NCBI GenBank assembly: GCA_022824925.1
Contig: JAJDYW010000022.1
Coordinates: 1 to 40,302, forward strand
Direction of reading: 5' to 3'
Length of the DNA: 40,302 nt
From: Dehalococcoidia bacterium
GTDB lineage: Bacteria > Chloroflexota > Dehalococcoidia > Tepidiformales > Tepidiformaceae
Shown: positions 1-7,384 of the stretch, one piece after another
How the letters are laid out: each line of letters starts with the position of its first letter
How positions within the stretch are numbered: the first letter of the stretch is position 1
Notes under the pieces: model-generated
What the model was told of the DNA's origin: nothing
Seen by the model: only the letters and a program-made list of their open reading frames with translations
Database searches by the model: none
Made by a program: the position numbers and the translations under genes

Positions 1-572
1 AGACCATCCGCGTGTCCGAGACCCGTGCGTGCGTCTTCGACGGCAGCGCGGACCCGCACACCCTCATCACGTCGATGTTCATGCACGGGGGCTGGCTGCA
101 CCTGCTGGGCAACATGTGGTTCCTCTGGGTGTTCGGCGACAACGTCGAGGACGCGATGGGACCCTGGCGCTTCCTCGGCTTCTACGTGCTCTGCGGCCTC
201 GCCGCGGCGTTCGCGCAGGTCGCGACCGACCCGGCGAGCCCGGTGCCGATGGTCGGGGCCTCCGGCGCCATCGGAGGCGTCATGGGCGCCTACGCCCTCC
301 TCTACCCCCGCGCCCGCGTGCACACGTTCATCTTCCTCGGCTTCTACATCACCACGCTGGCCGTGCCGGCCGTGTTCATGCTCGGCTACTGGTTCGTGCT
401 GCAGGTCCTGAGCGGGCTGCCCGCGCTGGGGCAGGCCGGGGGCGTGGCGTTCTGGGCGCACGTGGGGGGCTTTCTCGCGGGACTCGCGCTGGTGCTGCCG
501 CTACGCCGCGCGGATTACGTGGCCGCGCATCGGGCACAGCAGGCGCGGCGGACCTCGAGGCACCGTTGGTAG
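1..572 (+). CDS. Rhomboid family intramembrane serine protease (5'-truncated by window edge)
   Basis: Rhomboids cleave transmembrane segments of other proteins within the membrane using a Ser-His dyad. The reading frame is open to the left edge, so the true start lies upstream; a GTG at 12 is only the first possible start in view. Counting from that GTG, the family motif H-x4-H-x3-N is at residues 25-34 (HGGWLHLLGN), the nucleophile motif GASG is at 82-85 (Ser84), and the catalytic His is His150 in FWAHVGG. At least four hydrophobic segments surround these motifs, and the protein ends in a short basic tail. The N-terminal helix or helices are missing. Family assignment is firm; the substrate is unknown. 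The next gene is 222 bases downstream. Confidence 0.93.
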   Translation, partial: TIRVSETRACVFDGSADPHTLITSMFMHGGWLHLLGNMWFLWVFGDNVEDAMGPWRFLGFYVLCGLAAAFAQVATDPASPVPMVGASGAIGGVMGAYALLYPRARVHTFIFLGFYITTLAVPAVFMLGYWFVLQVLSGLPALGQAGGVAFWAHVGGFLAGLALVLPLRRADYVAAHRAQQARRTSRHRW

Positions 573-794
573 GCCGCCCGGGCCGGAGTCTCCCACGCGA
601 AAGGGAGCTCGTCTTACCAGCTTGACCCTGTGTTACCGTCCCCGATTCCGTCACCGGACCCCCGCGCGCCGGAGACCAACCTCGAGCCGCCAAGCTTCGC
701 GTAGCAGAGCTGGAGGCCCAGCTTCGGGCATCGGGCCGGTGAACGCCTGACGGGCGAGCGCAACTTCCCGACAACGGACGCCAAAGGACAACCC

Positions 795-1805
795 ATGCCC
801 ATCGAAACCCGCCTTCTCGGCCGCACCGGAGTGCGCGTCAGCAACCTCTGCCTCGGGGCGATGATGTTCGGCTGGCGGACGGAGCCGGCCGAGTCGTACG
901 CGATGGTCGACCGCGCCATCGACGCCGGCGTCAGCTTCATCGACACCGCCAACGTCTACGGGCGCGGCCGCAGCGAAGAGGTCACCGGCGAGGCCCTGGC
1001 CCGCAACGGCAAGCGCGACCGCATCGTGCTCGCCACCAAGTTCCACGGTTCGATGGACGACACCGACCCGAACGCCCGGGGCGCGAGCCGCCGGCACATC
1101 GTCGACGCCTGCGAAGCGAGCCTCCGGCGCCTCGGGACCGACTGGATCGACCTCTACCAGATTCACCGTCCGCGACCCGACACCGCCATCGACGAGACCC
1201 TGCGCGCCCTCGACGACCTCGTGCGCTCGGGCAAGGTGCGCTACATCGGCACGAGCACCTTCGCCTCCTGGGAGATCCTCGAGTCGCTCTGGGTCTCGAA
1301 GGAGCTGGGGTTGAACCGGGTCGCGTGCGAGCAGCCGCCCTACAACCTCCTCGACCGCCGCGCCGAGCGCGAGCTGTTGCCGATGACGCAGACCTTCGGC
1401 ATCGGCGTCATCCCCTGGGGACCGCTCGGCGGCGGGCTCCTCGCCGGGCGCTACCGCCGCGGCGAGCCCCTGCCCGAGGACGGCCGCTATGCCATGAACG
1501 AGCGCCAGCGCCGCCGCCTCACCGACGGTGTCTACGACGTCATCGAGGGGCTGGAGCCGATCGCCGCCGACAAGGGCTGCACGCTCTCGCAGCTCTCCCT
1601 CGCCTGGTGCGAACAGCAGCCCGGCGTGACCAGCCCCATCATCGGGCCGCGCACGTTGGAGCAGCTCGAGGACAACCTCGGCGCGGCCGATGTCGTCATC
1701 ACCGACGAGGACCGCGAACGCATCGACGCCGTCATCGCCCCCGGCGCCACCGTCTCGCCCTACTACGAGGCGGGCTGGCGGCCGCACGACCACCGCATCC
1801 TCTAG
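795..1805 (+). CDS. Aldo/keto reductase
   Basis: An NAD(P)H-dependent TIM-barrel oxidoreductase of 336 residues, normal for the family. The catalytic tetrad can be read as Asp50, Tyr55 (DTANVYG), Lys82 (ATKFHG) and His124 (YQIHRP). The barrel then runs through GVIPWGPLGGG to a C-terminal IIGPRTLEQLEDN segment that typically contacts the cofactor phosphate. The ATG at 795 follows AAAGGA (783-788) at a 6-base spacing. The next gene, a CoA-transferase, starts only 15 bases after the stop, so the two are probably co-transcribed. The sequence most resembles the YhdN/Tas-like group, but the physiological carbonyl substrate cannot be inferred. Confidence 0.93.
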   Translation: MPIETRLLGRTGVRVSNLCLGAMMFGWRTEPAESYAMVDRAIDAGVSFIDTANVYGRGRSEEVTGEALARNGKRDRIVLATKFHGSMDDTDPNARGASRRHIVDACEASLRRLGTDWIDLYQIHRPRPDTAIDETLRALDDLVRSGKVRYIGTSTFASWEILESLWVSKELGLNRVACEQPPYNLLDRRAERELLPMTQTFGIGVIPWGPLGGGLLAGRYRRGEPLPEDGRYAMNERQRRRLTDGVYDVIEGLEPIAADKGCTLSQLSLAWCEQQPGVTSPIIGPRTLEQLEDNLGAADVVITDEDRERIDAVIAPGATVSPYYEAGWRPHDHRIL

Positions 1806-1820
1806 GGAGAGCTAGCAGCC

Positions 1821-3053
1821 GTGACCGCCGACGCCGCCACGCCCACCGCCCTCGACGGCATCACCGTGCTCGACCTGACCGCGCACATCGCCGGCCCCTA
1901 CGCGACGAAGCTGCTCGCCGACCTCGGTGCCCGCGTTATCAAGGTGGAACGCCCCGGCGGCGACCCCATCCGCGGGTTCGGCCCCTGGCTCGGCGATGAG
2001 CCCGGCATCGAGCGCAGTGGCTCGCACCAGTTCCTCAATACGAACAAGGAGTCGATCGTCCTCGACCTGAAGTCGGCGGGCGGGCGCGAAGTCCTCGAAC
2101 GCCTCCTGCCCCGCGCCGACGTCGTCGTGACCAGCTACCCGCCCGCCGTCGCCGAGCGGCTCGGCCTGATGCCCGACGCCGTCCGCGAGGCCGCGGACGT
2201 GAACGTGCTCTCGCTGACGAACTTCGGCTGGAACGGCCCCTACCGCGACTACGCCCTCTCCGAGACGGTGCTCTACGCCATGGGCGGCGAGATGTACTCG
2301 CACGGCTCCATCGGGCGGGAACCGCTGAAGATGGGCGGAACCGCCTCGCTCGTCCAGTGCGGGGCGATGGCCGCCATCGGCGCCCTCGGGGCCGTCTACG
2401 CCACCGAGGTCCACGGCATCACCCAGCGCGTCGATGTCTCCCTCTTCGACGTGCAGCTCAACAGCGTGGACCGGCGGAGCTCGGCGATCATGGCCTACCG
2501 CTTCTGCGGCAGGGTCAACGCGCCGCCCGCGGTCGCCGGCCCCTCGACCGGCGCGGGCGTCGTCGGCGTCTTCCCCTGCGCCGACGGCTACGTCGAGATG
2601 ACCGCCTCGGCGGGGCCCTACTGGCAGCGGTTCGCGGAGATGATCGACCGCCCCGACTTCCAGGAGCCGAAGTGGAGCGACCCCGCCTGGGTGAGGTCCC
2701 CCGAGGCGCGCGAGGAGGTCGATATCGCCCTCTACCCGTGGCTGGCCGAGCGCACGCGCGCGGAGGTCTGGGAAGCCGCACGCGAAGCCCACGCCATCCT
2801 CGCGCCGCTCTTCACCGCCACCGACCTGTATGAGGATCCCGTCTTCCGCGAGCGGGGCCTCTGGACGGAAGTCGAGCACGAGACACTCGGGCGATTCCCC
2901 ATGCTGGGGCGGCCGTACACGCTCAGCGAGACGCCGTGGGCCATCCGCCGGGCCGCCCCCCTTCTCGGCCAGGACACGGATGCCATCCTCGACGAGGCCG
3001 GCTACGACGCTGCCGCCATCGCCGAGCTCCGGCGAACGGAGGCCGTGGCATGA
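1821..3053 (+). CDS. CaiB/BaiF class III CoA-transferase, subunit lacking the catalytic Asp
   Basis: Class III CoA-transferases move CoA between carboxylic acids through an enzyme-bound aspartyl-CoA thioester. This 410-residue protein has the N-terminal family signature (LDGITVLDLT, then GPYATKLLADLGARVIKVE at 24-43). The C-terminal FPMLGRPYTLSETPW region is also typical. In formyl-CoA transferase the catalytic Asp169 lies in GDSNTG, 25 residues before the GQ of the next loop. Here the matching stretch (about 171-180, MGGTASLVQC) has no acidic residue. The GTG at 1821 is used as start. The stop overlaps the ATG of the next paralogue by four bases (ATGA, 3050-3053), so the two are probably translationally coupled. 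I infer a non-catalytic partner in a heteromeric enzyme, as described for BbsEF; the substrate is unknown. Confidence 0.9.
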   Translation: MTADAATPTALDGITVLDLTAHIAGPYATKLLADLGARVIKVERPGGDPIRGFGPWLGDEPGIERSGSHQFLNTNKESIVLDLKSAGGREVLERLLPRADVVVTSYPPAVAERLGLMPDAVREAADVNVLSLTNFGWNGPYRDYALSETVLYAMGGEMYSHGSIGREPLKMGGTASLVQCGAMAAIGALGAVYATEVHGITQRVDVSLFDVQLNSVDRRSSAIMAYRFCGRVNAPPAVAGPSTGAGVVGVFPCADGYVEMTASAGPYWQRFAEMIDRPDFQEPKWSDPAWVRSPEAREEVDIALYPWLAERTRAEVWEAAREAHAILAPLFTATDLYEDPVFRERGLWTEVEHETLGRFPMLGRPYTLSETPWAIRRAAPLLGQDTDAILDEAGYDAAAIAELRRTEAVA

Positions 3054-4366
3054 GCGCCTATCTTCCCCTCGAGGGCGTCCGCGTTTGCGACTTCGCCTGC
3101 GTGTGGGCCGGCCAGACGGCGACCATGTACCTTGCCGACCTGGGGGCCGACTGCATCAAGGTCGAGAACCCGTACGTCTGGAACCCCGCCACCCGCGCCG
3201 CCGCCCCCGTCCTCCCCGCCGCCGCCGCCGCCATGATCCCGCCCTGGATGGGCGGCCACCCCGACGGCGACCCCGGCCCCCGACCCTGGAACAACAGCCC
3301 CGCCTTCATCCACGTCATCCGCAACAAGCGCTCCTTCACCGTCGATAGCCGCCGCCCCGAAGGGCTGGCAATCGTCAAGAGCCTCATCGCCGTCAGCGAC
3401 GTGCTTGCGGAGAACCTCGCGCGGGGAACCCTGGAGAAGCTCGGGCTCGACGACGACGCCATCCGCGCCGTCCGCCCCGACATCGTCATCCTCCACCTGC
3501 CCGCCTACGGACGGACCGGGGCGTACGTCGAGGGGCGCGGCTACGGCGCCCACATCGACGGCGTGGCCGGCTCGACCATCCTGCGCGGCTACCGCGACTC
3601 CGCCCCTGAGACCAACGTCCAGACCTTCGCCGGCGACTTCTTCGTGGGGATGCACGGCGGCCTCGCGATGCTCGCCGCCCTGCGCCACCGCCGCCGCACC
3701 GGCCAGGGCCAGACGATCGAGCTGGCCCAGGCCGAGTGCTCCGCCTCGATGTTCCCCCAGGCCGCCCTCGATGCCGCCTGGAACGGGCGGTCGTCCGGCT
3801 CCATCGGGAACCGCAGCACGGAGGGCTTCGCCCCGAACGGCGTCTTCGCCGCCCGCGGCGAGGACCGCTGGCTCGCCCTCAGCTGCCGCAGCGACGCCGA
3901 GTGGCAGGCGCTCGTCGACTTCCTCGGGCGCCCCGCCTGGGCGACCGCGCCCGGGCTCGAGACCGCGGAGGGCCGTCGCGCCGCCGAGGACGCCATCGAG
4001 GCCGAGCTGGCCGCGTTCGTCGCCGCTCGCGATCGCGACGAGCTGTTCCGCGACCTGCAGAACGCGGGCGTGACCGCCGGGCCCGTGCTCAGCGCGAAGG
4101 ATGCGACGGAGGATCCGCACGCGATCCAGTCGCCCACCTGGAAGCGCCTCGACGCCACCGAGGACTACCCCGCCACCGAATTCCCCGCCCCGTCCTTCAA
4201 GTTCTCCCGCTCGGATGTGACGTTGCGGACCCCGCCCGCCCTTCTCGGTGAACATAACGAGTATGTCTACCGCGAACTCCTCGGCATCAGCGACGAGGAA
4301 CACGCGACGCTCGAGGCCGGCGGTCACATCACGACCACCTACGCGGATGAGATCCTCGGCCGCTAG
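3050..4366 (+). CDS. CaiB/BaiF class III CoA-transferase, catalytic subunit
   Basis: A second class III CoA-transferase of 438 residues. The family N-terminus is at 6-40 (PLEGVRVCDF, LADLGADCIKVEN). Asp196 (AGDFFVGMH) is placed as the catalytic aspartate: it lies 25 residues before the GQ of RRTGQGQ, the spacing in formyl-CoA transferase. An insertion rich in Ala and Pro at about 45-82 is longer than usual. The ATG at 3050 overlaps the previous stop as ATGA; longer upstream readings in this frame are rejected because they lie inside the previous gene. With the preceding Asp-lacking paralogue it probably forms one heteromeric enzyme. It converges on menA: both stop codons lie within the same CTAG at 4363-4366. 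Confidence 0.92.
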   Translation: MSAYLPLEGVRVCDFACVWAGQTATMYLADLGADCIKVENPYVWNPATRAAAPVLPAAAAAMIPPWMGGHPDGDPGPRPWNNSPAFIHVIRNKRSFTVDSRRPEGLAIVKSLIAVSDVLAENLARGTLEKLGLDDDAIRAVRPDIVILHLPAYGRTGAYVEGRGYGAHIDGVAGSTILRGYRDSAPETNVQTFAGDFFVGMHGGLAMLAALRHRRRTGQGQTIELAQAECSASMFPQAALDAAWNGRSSGSIGNRSTEGFAPNGVFAARGEDRWLALSCRSDAEWQALVDFLGRPAWATAPGLETAEGRRAAEDAIEAELAAFVAARDRDELFRDLQNAGVTAGPVLSAKDATEDPHAIQSPTWKRLDATEDYPATEFPAPSFKFSRSDVTLRTPPALLGEHNEYVYRELLGISDEEHATLEAGGHITTTYADEILGR

Positions 4367-5280
4367 GCCGGCAGCCAGCCCGTCAGCGCCAGCGCGAGCA
4401 GCGCCCCGAACACGAGGTGGAAGCGCGCCGCCTGCACGAGCGTCGCGTTGAGCGCCCGCCCCGCCGTCCCCCCCGCCACCGCCCGCAGCGGCGCAATCGC
4501 GACGGGCAGGCTCAGGAGCACCAGCAGCGCCCAGGGCTCGACGCGCGTCGCCGGCCACAGCGCGATGGCGACCCCGTAGGCGGCCGCCACCAGGAGCAGG
4601 TACCACGCGCGGGTTCCCCGCTCGCCCAGCACGACGGCCAGCGTCGTCTTGCCCGCCGCCCGGTCCGTGTCGATGTCGCGCAGGTTGTTCGCCACGAGGA
4701 TCGCCGTCACCGTGCACCCGACCGGCACGGCCGCCAGCCACACCACCCCGGGCGCCGCCTCCGCCTGCACGAAGTACGTTCCCACCACTGCCACCATCCC
4801 GAAGAAGACGAACGTGAAGACATCGCCCAGGGCGTGGTACCCGATGGGCCACGGCCCGCCGGTGTAGATCAGCCCCGCGAGGATGCTCGCCAGCCCGATG
4901 ACGACTACGATCCAGCCCGCCGCCACCACCAGGTAGATGCCGGCGAGGAAGGCCAGCAGGAACGCCGCCCACATCCCGACCTTCATCTGGGCGGGGGTGA
5001 GCAAGCCCGTCTGCGTCGCCCGCGGCGGACCGAGCCGGTCCCCCGCGTCGGCGCCCCGCTCGAAGTCGAAGACATCGTTGGCGAAGTTGGCCCCGACCTG
5101 GAGGCAGATCGCCCCGAAGAGCGCCGCCACGAACGGTCCCGCCGAGAAGGCGCCGTCCCCGATCGCCGCGCCCGTCCCCACCAGCACGGGAGTGACCGCC
5201 GCCGTCAGGGTCGGGGGGCGCGCCGCCGCCCGCCAGGCGCCGATGCTCCCCGGAGCTGGCAGCGCCCGCGCGGCGGTCAC
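4363..5280 (-). CDS. menA: UbiA-family prenyltransferase, probable 1,4-dihydroxy-2-naphthoate polyprenyltransferase
   Basis: MenA attaches the polyprenyl tail to 1,4-dihydroxy-2-naphthoate in the membrane, giving demethylmenaquinone. The 305-residue protein is almost entirely hydrophobic, with about eight or nine membrane segments. The first Asp-rich motif is at 68-79 (NDVFDFERGADA) and the second at 198-212 (NNLRDIDTDRAAGK), the paired prenyl-diphosphate sites of the UbiA superfamily. It opens with the MenA-like phrase ARPPTLTAAVTPVLVG. The GTG at 5280 overlaps the stop of the methyltransferase as GTGA (5277-5280), so translation is probably coupled. Adjacency to MenG/UbiE supports menaquinone over ubiquinone or haem O synthesis. 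Other UbiA roles cannot be fully excluded. Confidence 0.88.
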   Translation of the reverse strand: MTAARALPAPGSIGAWRAAARPPTLTAAVTPVLVGTGAAIGDGAFSAGPFVAALFGAICLQVGANFANDVFDFERGADAGDRLGPPRATQTGLLTPAQMKVGMWAAFLLAFLAGIYLVVAAGWIVVVIGLASILAGLIYTGGPWPIGYHALGDVFTFVFFGMVAVVGTYFVQAEAAPGVVWLAAVPVGCTVTAILVANNLRDIDTDRAAGKTTLAVVLGERGTRAWYLLLVAAAYGVAIALWPATRVEPWALLVLLSLPVAIAPLRAVAGGTAGRALNATLVQAARFHLVFGALLALALTGWLPA

Positions 5281-5972
5281 GCGCGCACCGCCGTGATCGA
5301 CTGCGCCGCCCCGCCCAGGTGGCTGCGCTTCTCGATGCTCGTGAAGCCCCCCTCCGCCAGCATCGCCCGCAGGCCCTCCCCCTCGGGCAGGTAGACGGCC
5401 GAGGCAGGAAGGTAGCGGTAGGCCTGCCCGTCGCTGAGCAGCGCCCCCAGGGCCGGGACGATTCGCCGGAAGTACACCGCGTGCCCCAGCCGCAGCGGCC
5501 CCGATCGCGGCTCGTCGACTTCCAGCAGGCCGAGGCGTCCGCCGGGGCGCAGCACGCGCGCCAGCTCCGCCAGCACGGGCGGGATCTCGACGAAGTTGCG
5601 CAGCGCGAACCCCGAGACCGCCACGGAGACGCTCCCGTTCGCCAGCGGCAGCCGCAGCGCGTCGCCGCGCACGAGGCCAATCGCCTCGGGGCAACGTGCG
5701 CGTGCGGCGGCCAGCATCGCCCCGGCGAAGTCGAGCCCGACGACGTGCGCCCCCCGCTGCCGCGCGATCAGGGCGAAGTCGCCCGTGCCGCAGGCGAGGT
5801 CGAGCACGGTGTCGTTGGGCCCCACGCCGAGGGCGTCCACGAGCGAGCGCCGCCAGCGCTGGTCGAACCCCAGCGTGATGATGCGGTTCATGCGGTCGTA
5901 GGAGGGCGCGATGCGGTCGAACATCGACCGCACGACGGCGGCCTTCTCGTCCGCTCCGGGCAGCGTTTCCAT
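5277..5972 (-). CDS. menG: Demethylmenaquinone/UbiE-type C-methyltransferase
   Basis: An S-adenosylmethionine-dependent methyltransferase of 231 residues that carries out the last step of menaquinone synthesis, ring C-methylation of demethylmenaquinone. The UbiE N-terminus (MFDRIAPSYDRMNRI, 17-31) is followed by the SAM-binding motif VLDLACGTGDF (56-66), an acidic residue at Asp81, and the family segments FALRNF and RVLRPGGRLGLLEV. The ATG at 5972 gives a normal length; longer open frames upstream run through the crotonase gene and are artefacts. The stop overlaps the menA start. The gene follows the crotonase after 20 bases, in a probable five-gene operon. UbiE and MenG cannot be separated by sequence alone; menA next door favours MenG. 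Confidence 0.9.
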   Translation of the reverse strand: METLPGADEKAAVVRSMFDRIAPSYDRMNRIITLGFDQRWRRSLVDALGVGPNDTVLDLACGTGDFALIARQRGAHVVGLDFAGAMLAAARARCPEAIGLVRGDALRLPLANGSVSVAVSGFALRNFVEIPPVLAELARVLRPGGRLGLLEVDEPRSGPLRLGHAVYFRRIVPALGALLSDGQAYRYLPASAVYLPEGEGLRAMLAEGGFTSIEKRSHLGGAAQSITAVRA

Positions 5973-5992
5973 GCCGCGGTCGCGTGGCGAGG

Positions 5993-6883
5993 CTACGCCT
6001 CCCCGGGTTCCTTGCCGTGGTCCCAGAGCTCGGTGCCGCGCCACTCGCGGTCGCGCCAGCGCAGGGCCTCGCGCAGGCCGTCCTCCTCGACGCGCTCGCG
6101 GAAGCCCGGCCGCCCCTCGATGAACGCGGTGTATACGTCGAACTCCGCCGCCGAGTGGATCGCGGGCTGCAGGCCCTGGATCTCCATCCAGCGGTTTACC
6201 GAGTGCTTGTGGAGGATGTTCACCTCCAGCGGGATGCGCATAATCTTGCGCGCCAGGTGCAGGGCCGCGTCCTCCAGCTCCTCCTCGGGCACGGCCTTGT
6301 TCACGAGCCCCCACTCCTCCGCCGTCTTCCCGTCGATGAGCTCGCCCGTCATGAACAGCTCTTTCGCTCGCCGGTAGCCGATCGTCCAGGGCCAGAGCGA
6401 GAGCGTGCGCAGCGTGCCCATGTGCCGCCCGGCGATGTGGCCGAACTTCGCCGTCTCGGTGGCCACCACGAAGTCGAACATCGAGATCAGCTCGGTGCCG
6501 CCGGAGATGCAGTGGCCGTGTACCTGCGCGATGGTCGGCTTGCGCGTGTTGAACAGCCGCAGGTAGCGGTCGACCGAGTCGATCATCGTGCGGCGCGAGC
6601 GCCCCACGCTCTGCTCCTGCAGGATGTCCCCCGGTGAGCCCGGTTCGACCGTGCGGCTCGAGGCGAGGTCGTACCCCGCGCAGAACGATCGTCCCGCGCC
6701 CCGCAGCAGCAGCACGTAGGCGTTCCGGTCCTCCTCGAAGCGGTCGAGGAAGTCGTAGAACTCGTCCAGCAGGTCGGCCGAGAGCGCGTTCAGCGCCTGT
6801 GGCCGGTTCAGCGTCACCCGCACGACGCCTTCCGCCTCGGCGAGCGGCTCCACGATGATGTTCTCGTACTCCGGGTAGCTCAT
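5993..6883 (-). CDS. Enoyl-CoA hydratase/isomerase (crotonase) family protein
   Basis: A crotonase-fold protein of 296 residues expected to act on an acyl-CoA thioester. The oxyanion-hole segments are present: SFCAGYDL (66-73) and VHGHCISGGTEL (121-132). The residue that should match rat hydratase Glu144 appears to be Ala151 (FGHIAGRHMG), so simple enoyl-CoA hydratase chemistry is not assured. The protein also has a longer Trp/Arg-rich C-terminus (RWRDREWRGTELW). The ATG at 6883 has a strong GGGAGGA Shine-Dalgarno just upstream. It lies between a small helical protein and menG. The position next to menG/menA might suggest a MenB role, but the sequence does not show typical naphthoate synthase features, so a general acyl-CoA role is preferred. 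Confidence 0.85.
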   Translation of the reverse strand: MSYPEYENIIVEPLAEAEGVVRVTLNRPQALNALSADLLDEFYDFLDRFEEDRNAYVLLLRGAGRSFCAGYDLASSRTVEPGSPGDILQEQSVGRSRRTMIDSVDRYLRLFNTRKPTIAQVHGHCISGGTELISMFDFVVATETAKFGHIAGRHMGTLRTLSLWPWTIGYRRAKELFMTGELIDGKTAEEWGLVNKAVPEEELEDAALHLARKIMRIPLEVNILHKHSVNRWMEIQGLQPAIHSAAEFDVYTAFIEGRPGFRERVEEDGLREALRWRDREWRGTELWDHGKEPGEA

Positions 6884-6918
6884 GGCGTTCCTCCCTGGAT
6901 TCGGTGTGCCGTCCGGGT

Positions 6919-7383
6919 TCAGCCGGGGTCGACTTCGATGAGCGCGCCGTCGCGCTCGGTCTGCCGTGCGATGTAGCCGAGAATCTCGCGCCACAGGTCC
7001 TCCGCGGCGGCGTCCCGCTCTGCGGGAAAGGCCTCCACGACCGCATCGACCGCCGTCCGCAGGCGGGCGTTCTCGGCGGTCAGTTCCTCGGGAGCGGGCC
7101 ACTCCTTCGCCTCGCCGGCGGTCAGGTCGACCCCCGCCAGCGACTCTGCCAGCGCACCGCCGCCGCTCCGCGCCTTCGCCGCGGCCCCCAGCACGCCGCG
7201 GAGGTCCGCGTTCTCCTCGACCGCGAGGGCGTGCTCCTCGGTCAGCCGCTGCTTCAGATGTTCCAGCGCCCAGAGCATGTTCCCCGCGATGCGCTTCGCC
7301 CACGGCGTCTCCAGCTCGGGCAGCAGGTCGGCCCGCAGGTTGTACTCCAGCCCCTCGACGATCTCCGCCGGTGTCGGTCGCAT
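6919..7383 (-). CDS. Small helical acidic protein paired with the APH-like gene, function unknown
   Basis: A 154-residue, mostly helical, acidic protein of no recognised domain. It has no signal peptide, membrane segment or cysteine cluster. Notable stretches are AEIVEGLEYNLRADLLPELE near the N-terminus, a central Gly/Ala linker, and a second helical half ending in LWREILGYIARQTERDGAL. The ATG at 7383 lies one base after the stop of the upstream aminoglycoside phosphotransferase-like gene, so expression is almost certainly coupled. From memory, small hypothetical genes next to similar APH-family genes also occur in actinobacteria, which suggests a partner protein. That association is inference only. 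Confidence 0.75.
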   Translation of the reverse strand: MRPTPAEIVEGLEYNLRADLLPELETPWAKRIAGNMLWALEHLKQRLTEEHALAVEENADLRGVLGAAAKARSGGGALAESLAGVDLTAGEAKEWPAPEELTAENARLRTAVDAVVEAFPAERDAAAEDLWREILGYIARQTERDGALIEVDPG

Positions 7384-7384
7384 C

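Noticed and set aside
573..794. Search for a promoter, RNA or small gene between the rhomboid and aldo/keto reductase genes
   Set aside because: A TTGACC is present near 620 but no fitting -10; nothing beyond the Shine-Dalgarno at 783-788 could be supported.
651..1793. Long minus-strand open frames opposite the aldo/keto reductase, CoA-transferases, ftsK and others
   Set aside because: They mirror real genes in GC-rich DNA, have low-complexity Arg/Gly/Ala or Asp/Val/Gly products and no domains.
5281..5694. N-terminal extension of menA by 138 residues
   Set aside because: The extra sequence is an out-of-frame reading of menG; the GTG at 5280 gives normal MenA length and a GTGA overlap.
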